Assembly (NCBI GenBank): GCA_021732415.1
Contig: JAKFVC010000047.1
Span: forward strand, 102,830 to 166,829
Reading direction: 5' to 3'
Length of the DNA stretch: 64,000 bases
DNA from: Planctomycetaceae bacterium
GTDB taxonomy: Bacteria; Planctomycetota; Planctomycetia; Planctomycetales; Planctomycetaceae
The position numbers were made by a program, and so were the translations under genes. Every line of letters starts with the position of its first letter. Position 1 is the first letter of the stretch. This document shows positions 57,952 to 64,000 of this stretch, in pieces. Under the pieces are notes generated by a model. That model saw nothing but the letters and a program-made list of their open reading frames with translations, was not told where the DNA came from and did not search any database.

Positions 57952-59340
57952 TTACCGAACGGCGGGGACGGCACAGGATGCGGCGGCCGGTGCTGCGGGA
58001 GCTGGTGTGGCTGGTCCACAGGCGGCTGCAGCGGGCGGGTCGCAGGGAACTTGACGGCACACGACGCGGGGTACGCAGCGGGTGGTCGTGTAGTTCACTT
58101 GTTGCGGCACACAGCGGGTCACGGTGCGTGTCGACTGGTAGCATTCCTGACGGCAGGTCGTGTAGGGCACCCGGCGGGTCACCGTTTCACAAGTGTAGCT
58201 GCAGGTCGTGTACGGAATCCGACGGGTCACGGTTTCGCAGGTGTAGCTGCAAGTCGTGTACGGAATCCGGCGAGTGATGCACTGTCGTTCCATCCGGCAG
58301 GTGGTGTAAGGGATGCGGCGAGTGACGCATTCTTTCACGTAGCTGACGGTCGTGTACGGAACCTGTCGAGTCTTGCATTCACGCACCATCGTGCAGGTCG
58401 TGTACGGAATTCGCTTCGTCGTGGTGCAAGGAACCCGAGTGCAGGTCGTGTAGGGAACCTGCTTCTGCTGCGTTTCGCAGACCCAGCTGGTGCAGCACAC
58501 CTGGCGGTTTTCGACGGTCGGGCACCATGTCCGGCGGCAGCAGGTCGTGCCGGGGCATTGAACCTGAACCTGGCGGCAGCAACCGGGCTTGTAGCAGCAG
58601 CAACCAGTGCACGGATCCAATTCCCACGTTCCCGGATCCTGCACGCACTTGGTCACGCAGGGACCAGGCACATGGTAGGATTCGTTCTTCCAATATCCGC
58701 CGCACACTTGGACCGTCTTGGTCGTGTGAACTGGGCGACGCACTGTGCAGCAGACGGTCTTGTAGCAAGTTTGCGTCTGGGTCTGCCAGGTCGTGCAACA
58801 CACATCGCGGTAGCAGGTGTTATACACAGGTCGGCAGACCGTGTAGTTACACGTGCGGTAGCAGGTGTTGTAGACCGGGCGGCAGATCTGCTGAGTGCAT
58901 TCACGATAGCAGGTCGTGTAAACTGGCCGGCAAATCGTTTGTGTGCATTCACGGTAGCAAGTCTGGTAGACCGGCCGGCGCACCGTCTGAGTGCATTCGC
59001 GATAGCAGGTCGTATAGACCGGCCGGCGAATCGTGCTGCAGACGTCACGGTAGTGAGTCTCATACACATTGCGTGTGCAGGTCACGGGGACTTGCTCGCT
59101 GCATTGGGTCATGACCGTCTTGCAGCAGGTGATTTCTTGTTTGTCCCAGACAACCTCACGGACGGTGCGGTAGGTCTGGCAGCTCGCTTGTGCTTGACAA
59201 TAATCGCCGCACGGAGCGCACGCGGCAGATGGGCAGCGATTGAAGCCTCCACCACCACAGTACCCCGCTTCCGCGGTTGATCCCGTCCCCAACGCGATGA
59301 GCAGCGCGGCAAGGAGAGGCATCCAGGGCAACTTCCTCAT
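57952..59340 (-). CDS. Cysteine-rich YTV-type repeat protein, likely cell-wall protein
   Basis: A 462-residue exported protein. The signal peptide (M-R-K-L-P-W-M-P-L-L-A-A-L-L-I-A-L-G) likely ends at A-E-A before G-Y-C. The mature part is exceptionally rich in Cys, Tyr, Thr and Arg. The first half has repeats of R-P-V-Y-x-T-C-Y-R-x-C-T-Q at about 18-20 residue spacing, and the second half has repeats of R-I-P-Y-T-T-C-x-x with C-E-T-V-T. The Pro-Tyr-Thr-Thr/Thr-Val core matches the YTV domain proposed for planctomycete cell-wall proteins. It probably forms a disulfide-linked sheet. The C-terminus is Ala/Pro-rich. ATG 59340 with AAGGA 8 bases upstream is preferred over GTG 59358. Confidence 0.85.
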   Translation of the reverse strand: MRKLPWMPLLAALLIALGTGSTAEAGYCGGGGFNRCPSAACAPCGDYCQAQASCQTYRTVREVVWDKQEITCCKTVMTQCSEQVPVTCTRNVYETHYRDVCSTIRRPVYTTCYRECTQTVRRPVYQTCYRECTQTICRPVYTTCYRECTQQICRPVYNTCYRTCNYTVCRPVYNTCYRDVCCTTWQTQTQTCYKTVCCTVRRPVHTTKTVQVCGGYWKNESYHVPGPCVTKCVQDPGTWELDPCTGCCCYKPGCCRQVQVQCPGTTCCRRTWCPTVENRQVCCTSWVCETQQKQVPYTTCTRVPCTTTKRIPYTTCTMVRECKTRQVPYTTVSYVKECVTRRIPYTTCRMERQCITRRIPYTTCSYTCETVTRRIPYTTCSYTCETVTRRVPYTTCRQECYQSTRTVTRCVPQQVNYTTTRCVPRVVCRQVPCDPPAAAACGPATPAPAAPAAASCAVPAVR

Positions 59341-59803
59341 TTTCCGATGTCCTTTCACTGATAATCCTGTTACACCGTCTAGTTCCGTCCAGGCGGGCCT
59401 CGCCCGTCGCTGCTATAGTTTCGTCGCTCCCATCTTCGCCACTTGAGCTACTGCACCCATCCTATGCACTCGTCTCAAGTTTCTTGACTGTTTAACTACA
59501 CGTAGTCTGCAATGTCGATACAAACGGACGACGCTACCAATGACGATTGGACCGATCTGAGGGTTAAGCCTTAGATCAAAGAATGTAACTGCCCGGCTGG
59601 GTACACAACCGGGCAACGTCGAAAACCAAATTACGGCTGATGGGAGGGCGAGGGACCCAGAGGGTACCCCGCCGAGCCTAAAGCGACCGCAGGTCGGAGT
59701 CCGCCGGAGGCCCTTTTGGATGCCTCCGGCGGACGCCGAGCTAAAGCTCGTATTAGGCTCGGCGGGAGCCTCGCCCTCCCATCCGCCTGTATCTGAATTC
59801 GAA
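59341..59803. other. Intergenic region with family A repeat
   Basis: The region contains the palindrome at 59641-59781; otherwise no gene is seen. The sequence just upstream of 59358 should hold the promoter of the YTV gene. Confidence 0.5.
59641..59781. repeat. Palindromic intergenic repeat, family A, copy 3
   Basis: Same arms as at 13164 and 38586 (TGGGAGGGCGAGG with CCTCGCCCTCCCA, inner CCTCCGGCGGACG). It carries a small insertion near the left arm. Confidence 0.85.
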
Positions 59804-60829
59804 TTACTGCAAGATCTTCGGATCCACATCGTGGGAAATACACGCCACACAATCTCCTTGGGCCACCATTGACGGCCCGCGTGTCGCCAGCAGAACTCCC
59901 GCGGTCGGAGCCACAACTTGCACTGGTTCGCGATCGGGACGCTCGACAAAGTGCAACTGCCCGACCGGCTGCCCGGCCGCAACATCTGATCCCAGATCGA
60001 CTAACGTCTCGTACAAACCCGATTCCGGAGCAAACCGATAATCCTGCCAGTCGAGCGATTGCACCCAGCGAGTCGGCGGCAGCCCCATCTGGGCCCGGGT
60101 TTGAACCTCGCCCTGGACGACTCCCAGATGAATCAAGACGTTTCGCAATCCTGATTGGCAGAGACGGTGGACCTTGGCGGAAATCGGTTCTCCGCCCCCC
60201 ATTTCAGTGGTAATGACAACCTTGTTTTGACGCTCCGCTTCAACGGGCAGCAAGCCGTGACCGGCGATGTCGGCATAGAGAAATGCGAAGTCGGTGTTCC
60301 AGGCCAGGGTGCCGCCGACCATCTTCCGGCGCTGCTCGCGATCCTCAACTAAGTGCATATGAGCACACGGGTAGAAGTCGACGCTGCGACCGCCGGTATG
60401 AATATCGATAACGATGTCCGCTCGCGGGAATAGCTCAGTCGTCAGGTAATGGGCAATCATGTCGGTCACCGTCCCATGCGGGTTACCCGGGAACGAACGG
60501 TTCATGTTCTTGCCATCAAGCGGAGACAACCTAGTTGAGGCCTTCACCGCGGGCATACTGAGGGCCGGCAGCAGGATGACTCGCCCCACCACTTCGTCCA
60601 ACTTGAGCTTCCGCATCAGATGCATGATGGCCACGGGGCCGGGATATTCGTCTCCGTGATTCCCCCCAATTACCAAGGCGGTCGGGCCCTTACCCCCATT
60701 GATTACGGTGACGGGCAACATCACATTGGCCCAGCCCCCGAGATTGTAAGAGTAAGGAACGTAAAGGTTTCCGTGTTGAATTCCCGACTTTTCAAAATCG
60801 ACGGAGGCCCGGATTTGGGATTTTTCCAC
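59804..60829 (-). CDS. Succinylglutamate desuccinylase/aspartoacylase-family zinc deacylase
   Basis: A 341-residue M14-type zinc hydrolase starting at GTG 60829, with AAGGAG 6 bases upstream. The frame extends to 60991 but that part has no family character. Zinc ligands are visible in G-G-N-H-G-D-E-Y (His and Glu) and D-I-H-T-G-G (His), with N-R-S-F-P-G in between. The layout, with Y-V-P-Y-S and V-M-L-P-V, resembles DoeB, the N-alpha-acetyl-diaminobutyrate deacetylase of ectoine breakdown. The C-terminal domain (V-Q-V-V-A-P-T-A-G-V-L) is a beta-barrel as in AstE relatives. No ectoine genes are adjacent, so the substrate is open. Confidence 0.83.
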   Translation of the reverse strand: MEKSQIRASVDFEKSGIQHGNLYVPYSYNLGGWANVMLPVTVINGGKGPTALVIGGNHGDEYPGPVAIMHLMRKLKLDEVVGRVILLPALSMPAVKASTRLSPLDGKNMNRSFPGNPHGTVTDMIAHYLTTELFPRADIVIDIHTGGRSVDFYPCAHMHLVEDREQRRKMVGGTLAWNTDFAFLYADIAGHGLLPVEAERQNKVVITTEMGGGEPISAKVHRLCQSGLRNVLIHLGVVQGEVQTRAQMGLPPTRWVQSLDWQDYRFAPESGLYETLVDLGSDVAAGQPVGQLHFVERPDREPVQVVAPTAGVLLATRGPSMVAQGDCVACISHDVDPKILQ

Positions 60830-61128
60830 GAAGAGCTCCTTAAGGTGCGAAGGGTAGGCAATCAAGCCGTATTGTCGACAATCCGAGAGCAGATTGTTTC
60901 CGGACGCGGGAACGCTTGCAAGCGAGCAGCCCATAGCCGGATCGCCAATCTTCGGGGCGATCCCCAACAGGGCCGGAGCTAGTCGGTCCAACCTGCCCGA
61001 ATAATCGTTCTTTCAGGCATCTTCGCTACATTCGTCAAAGTTGATGCCGTCGTCTCGTCGATATCGAGATTAAGGCTCTGCCCACTGCAGGGTCCGAGGA
61101 GAGTTCGTTTCGTTCGAATGGTAATCCC
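60830..61128. other. Divergent intergenic region
   Basis: About 300 bases between the zinc deacylase and the exopolysaccharide locus. No gene is supported, and no promoter could be fixed. Confidence 0.4.
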
Positions 61129-61857
61129 GTGAAATCACCTTCAGTCAATCAACCGAATCGTCCGTTGGTACACCACGCCGCCGGTACGGATGCTGACGTG
61201 GACGGCGAAATGGCGACTGTGCCCATGGTGAATTCCAGCGTCATTTTTTCAATTCCCAGTCTGAATGCTGTTGGTGATGAGTTGTTTACGACACCCCATT
61301 TCGAGCATGACGGGCCGGTGGCGGACATCCCGCTGGAGACCGCATCAGCCGCCATTGTGCCGTTGAGCGTTCCGGAAGCGAGCGGCTTACAGAACTTCAT
61401 CCAGAGCACCAAGCAACGGTTCATTGAAGTTGCGGGCGGCTCACTGATGTGGCGCCTGTTTGTCGGGAGTGGCGTGGCAGTCTTAATCGGGGCCGTCACG
61501 CTGGTGCTGCTGGGCCCGAATCCAGAGCAACTCAAGAGCGACGAGACCGTGTCCGCGGTTTCGAAACTGAGTTCTGTGGATCAAGGTTTAGTCGCCGGTG
61601 ATCGTGGACCAGACGCGGGGAACTCGGCCGTGCAATTGACCGTGAGTACCTCGGAAAACGGAGACCGCCCTGTCCCGGCGGAATTCGACGACCCGTTCAC
61701 CGAGGCCAATCAAGTGCCGGCCAAAGTGACGCGTGCCATGCACTTCGCCGATCAATCGAGCGACTGGGACAAGACCGAAATTCAACCCGTCTCGCACCAA
61801 CGGGCCGGCAACCAGCCAGCCTGGTTGAGCGGGACGATCGACTTCGAGGAAGACTAG
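61129..61857 (+). CDS. Single-pass membrane protein of unknown function
   Basis: A 242-residue protein, not recognised. The N-terminal 100 residues are polar and low-complexity. A single membrane helix lies near residues 107-129 (F-V-G-S-G-V-A-V-L-I-G-A-V-T-L-V-L-L), followed by a polar, probably periplasmic segment ending in acidic F-E-E-D. It precedes the CpsD-like gene by 25 bases, so it is probably in the same operon and may be an anchor or partner for that ATPase. That role is inferred from position only. Confidence 0.7.
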   Translation: MKSPSVNQPNRPLVHHAAGTDADVDGEMATVPMVNSSVIFSIPSLNAVGDELFTTPHFEHDGPVADIPLETASAAIVPLSVPEASGLQNFIQSTKQRFIEVAGGSLMWRLFVGSGVAVLIGAVTLVLLGPNPEQLKSDETVSAVSKLSSVDQGLVAGDRGPDAGNSAVQLTVSTSENGDRPVPAEFDDPFTEANQVPAKVTRAMHFADQSSDWDKTEIQPVSHQRAGNQPAWLSGTIDFEED

Positions 61858-61882
61858 GATTCGGTGCCGTTGTAGAGGAAAC

Positions 61883-63112
61883 ATGAGCGTTCTCGACCGA
61901 GCTATCATCAAGGCGTTCCAACGCCGCCGCGACTTAGAAGCTGTTGCCAAGACAACGGCCGTAGAGCGTCGCGCGGTCGAAGCATCGCCATCGAAGCCTG
62001 TCGTAGAAACGCCTGTCACTGCACCGGTCTCTCATACGGTCGCGACTTCTGATTCCGACGTCGATTTTAGGCGGCCCTACACGGAATCGATCAAACCGTC
62101 AGTTTCTGAGCCTGAGCCTGTCTCAAGCACTGTTGAGCTGAATTCGGAACCGACTCCATATAGCTCTTATCAGCAGCGAATTGAGCAGCCTGTTCCCCCA
62201 CCACTGCCGCCTCAGCCTATCGACAGGCATCCCGCGGTACCGCCGGAACTCCCGCCATATCGGTCTGAACCCGAGTTGTCACCGCCGGTGGTCCAAGTGC
62301 AAACAGCACCGGTTGCCAACGGCAGGGCCTCGTATACGTCGAGTTTCACACGCACATCAGAACCGGCGCCGTACATTGAAAACGCGGCGGCAAAAGCGCC
62401 CTCGCCAACGGTCGGCTATTCCGTCACGGAAATGTCTGCTGTTGCCGCTCCACAAGCGCCTCCGGTCATCGAGCGACCGACTCCGCAAACTTGGAAGTGG
62501 CCGGAAATCTGCGAACAACTCGACCAGTTTACGGGCGAGGGATTCCGTCAGTTGGCCAAGCATCTGCAGTTCGCGGCCGAGCAGGGTCACAAGGCTTTGG
62601 CGTTTGTAAGCTCTGCTCCTGGTGCAGGACGGACTTCGGTGCTGCTGACGCTGACACGCATCCTGGCATTGGAAGGTCAGACCGACGTGTTGTTGATCGA
62701 CGCCGATCGACGGCATCCGCAGTTGGCGTCGCTCACGGGACAACACGCCAACGTCGGCCTTCGCGAAGTTCTGCACGGCCAGTTGAAGATGGATCAAGCC
62801 GTGATACCGATGAACCCCGGTCGCGTCTCAGTCCTGCCTCTGAATGAAAACCTGACTGATAAAGAATGGTCGAAACTCGTGGCACCGATGCGCGTGCTGC
62901 TGAAGCAGGCTCGTCGCGACTACGACATGATCCTGATTGACGCCGGTGTTCTGGGCCCCGAAACCAGGCTGGCCGATTGCTGGCTGCGTGGTGCCGCCGA
63001 TGCGGTGATTACGATTTCGCGGCAGCTGACGGGCAAGCAGACGGAACACGAAGTCTTGGATTGGAAACAGATCGGAATTGAATCGTTGGGAGTCATCGAA
63101 ACATTTGCCTAG
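61883..63112 (+). CDS. CpsD/BY-kinase-like ATPase with Pro-rich N-terminus
   Basis: A 409-residue protein. Residues 1-195 are Pro/Glu/Ser-rich and probably disordered, after a short basic start. Residues about 200-405 form a MinD/ParA-type ATPase resembling the kinase of polysaccharide co-polymerases. Deviant Walker A S-S-A-P-G-A-G-R-T-S has Arg where Lys is expected. Walker A' is V-L-L-I-D-A-D-R-R-H-P, and Walker B is Y-D-M-I-L-I-D. The C-terminus lacks the tyrosine cluster of BY-kinases. GGAA lies before the ATG. Neighbours suggest exopolysaccharide assembly. Confidence 0.8.
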   Translation: MSVLDRAIIKAFQRRRDLEAVAKTTAVERRAVEASPSKPVVETPVTAPVSHTVATSDSDVDFRRPYTESIKPSVSEPEPVSSTVELNSEPTPYSSYQQRIEQPVPPPLPPQPIDRHPAVPPELPPYRSEPELSPPVVQVQTAPVANGRASYTSSFTRTSEPAPYIENAAAKAPSPTVGYSVTEMSAVAAPQAPPVIERPTPQTWKWPEICEQLDQFTGEGFRQLAKHLQFAAEQGHKALAFVSSAPGAGRTSVLLTLTRILALEGQTDVLLIDADRRHPQLASLTGQHANVGLREVLHGQLKMDQAVIPMNPGRVSVLPLNENLTDKEWSKLVAPMRVLLKQARRDYDMILIDAGVLGPETRLADCWLRGAADAVITISRQLTGKQTEHEVLDWKQIGIESLGVIETFA

Positions 63113-63113
63113 C

Positions 63114-63147
63114 CCCGCGGCAGACGCTGCCAGCGCCTGTTGGCCTT
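63114..63147. repeat. Partial family C repeat
   Basis: GCCCCGCGGCAGACGCTGCC matches the left half of the family C palindrome at 19406; the mirror half is missing. Confidence 0.5.
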
Positions 63148-63236
63148 CGCTGACTTCAGATTCGAAACCGCAGGAAATACGTCAGAGTTCTCACGAATTC
63201 TGCAACAGATAGAACACAGCCTCAAGGACGAGACCA

Positions 63237-64000
63237 TGTACGAAGCCTATTGGAGCCTGCGGCAAAATCCCTTCGAAGGGAGTCCTGACGCCAAATTCTT
63301 CTACGAGAGCGAAACCCATCAGGCCGCATTGCTGAAGCTACGTTATCTCGTGGAAAACCGCAAAGGGGCCGGTCTGTTGATCGGCGGCGGTGGCTACGGC
63401 AAGAGTTTTTTATTGCAGGTCCTGGCACAGGAACTGGGTGAAGACCACGGCCCGGTGATCCCCGTGTTGTTTCCCCAGATGTCGGCCCCGGAACTGCTGG
63501 CCTACATCGCCGCCGAACTGGGAGCCAAGTCGGATCTGCCCCACGAGACGCCATCGTTAGACCGAACCATCCGTCAGATCCAAGAGGTGCTCGCTCTCTA
63601 TGCCGAACAAAAGCGGCATCCGGTGATCGCCATCGAAGAAGCCCATTTGATTGACGACCCGCAGGTCTTCCAAGCCTTGCGCCTGTTATTGAACTTCCAG
63701 CCGCGATACGGCGGAGCATTTACGCTGATCCTGTCAGGTCAACGCGACCTGCTGAGCCGCATACGCCGACTGCCACAATTGGAAGAACGCCTGACGGTCA
63801 AGTGCCTGCTGCGACCGTTATCCTATGAGGAAACGCTCGGCTATGTGACGCATCGTTTGCAGGTGGCCGGAGTCAACGAATCGCCGTTTGAGCCGTCAAC
63901 TTTCGATACTCTCTACGAGCTATCAGGAGGCATCCCACGCCGCATCAATCGCCTGTGCGATCTGGCATTGCTGGTGGGATTTGCAGACAGCTCGACCTCG
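63237..64000 (+). CDS. ExeA-like AAA ATPase, 3'-partial
   Basis: The frame is open from ATG 63237 to the window end (254 codons). The N-terminus M-Y-E-A-Y-W-S-L-R-Q-N-P-F matches ExeA/GspA-type and XrtA-associated ATPases (the usual motif is Y-x-x-F-x-x-x-P-F). Walker A is G-G-G-G-Y-G-K-S-F-L, and Walker B is V-I-A-I-E-E-A-H-L-I. Sensor motif S-G-Q-R-D-L and arginine-rich G-G-I-P-R-R-I-N-R-L-C close the AAA core. In exopolysaccharide clusters such an ATPase is often located with a CpsD-like protein, as here. The C-terminal peptidoglycan-binding part, if any, lies outside. Confidence 0.85.

Noticed and set aside
57808-59280. 490-codon plus-strand ORF opposite the YTV protein
   Set aside because: It arises from the repeat structure and codon bias of the Cys-rich gene; the minus-strand gene has a signal peptide and ribosome site.

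Overview
The window (64 kb, GC-rich, mostly on one replicon backbone) looks like a chromosome segment of a planctomycete, probably order Planctomycetales. The basis is gene content rather than any marker gene: three DUF1559 prepilin-like proteins each paired with a small lipoprotein, a cysteine-rich YTV-type wall protein, giant cadherin/Ig-repeat surface proteins, CRTAC1-type FG-GAP/ASPIC-UnbV proteins, and several families of palindromic intergenic repeats. The genus cannot be fixed from this sequence.

Layout. 1-6.5 kb: 3' part of a giant cadherin-repeat protein with 13 near-identical 99-residue repeats. 6.7-7.9 kb: a minus-strand membrane protein with the architecture of a pentameric ligand-gated ion channel. 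8.3-13.1 kb: DUF1559, lipoprotein, DUF1559, lipoprotein and a secreted endonuclease/exonuclease/phosphatase-fold protein, all on plus. 13.4-15.7 kb: a hybrid histidine kinase with receiver and HPt domains. 16.1-19.4 kb: an LpxH-like phosphoesterase, a glycosyltransferase and a radical SAM/SPASM protein in tight series. 19.5-21 kb: a HisN-type phosphatase and a small winged-helix regulator. 21.7-29.1 kb: a tripartite RND efflux system (adaptor, pump, outer-membrane factor) whose pump-to-channel gap holds an ISAzo13-type transposase remnant and a decayed second pump tail. 29.3-32.1 kb: an unknown protein and a third DUF1559/lipoprotein pair. 32.2-38.5 kb: two FG-GAP/ASPIC-UnbV proteins read divergently, plus a TPR protein. 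39-45.6 kb: a second giant surface protein with two beta-propellers, Calx-beta and nine Ig-like repeats.

45.7-52.4 kb is mostly minus strand: a PP-loop ATPase coupled to a short UvrA paralogue, a zinc-ribbon protein, two DUF1801 proteins, a small membrane protein, an ArsR/SRPBCC operon with a clear promoter and two palindromic operators, a small membrane protein on plus, and tRNA-Ser(CGA). 52.6-56.7 kb is a housekeeping block on minus: nusB, ribH, rho, coaE. 57.2-61 kb: a RidA protein, the YTV cysteine-rich protein and a succinylglutamate desuccinylase/aspartoacylase-type deacylase. 61.1-64 kb: the start of what looks like an exopolysaccharide locus (single-pass membrane protein, CpsD/BY-kinase-like ATPase, ExeA-like AAA ATPase cut by the window end).

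Functional themes are the cell surface (giant adhesin-like proteins, wall protein, pseudopilin-like proteins, lipoproteins, polysaccharide) and envelope traffic (RND efflux, ion-channel-like protein). The least expected items are the ion-channel-like protein, the repeated DUF1559/lipoprotein unit with a shared leader motif, the palindrome that supplies both stop codons of two convergent genes at 45.6 kb, and the exact 891-base higher-order duplication inside the first giant gene. All assignments come from reading the sequence; no database search was run.
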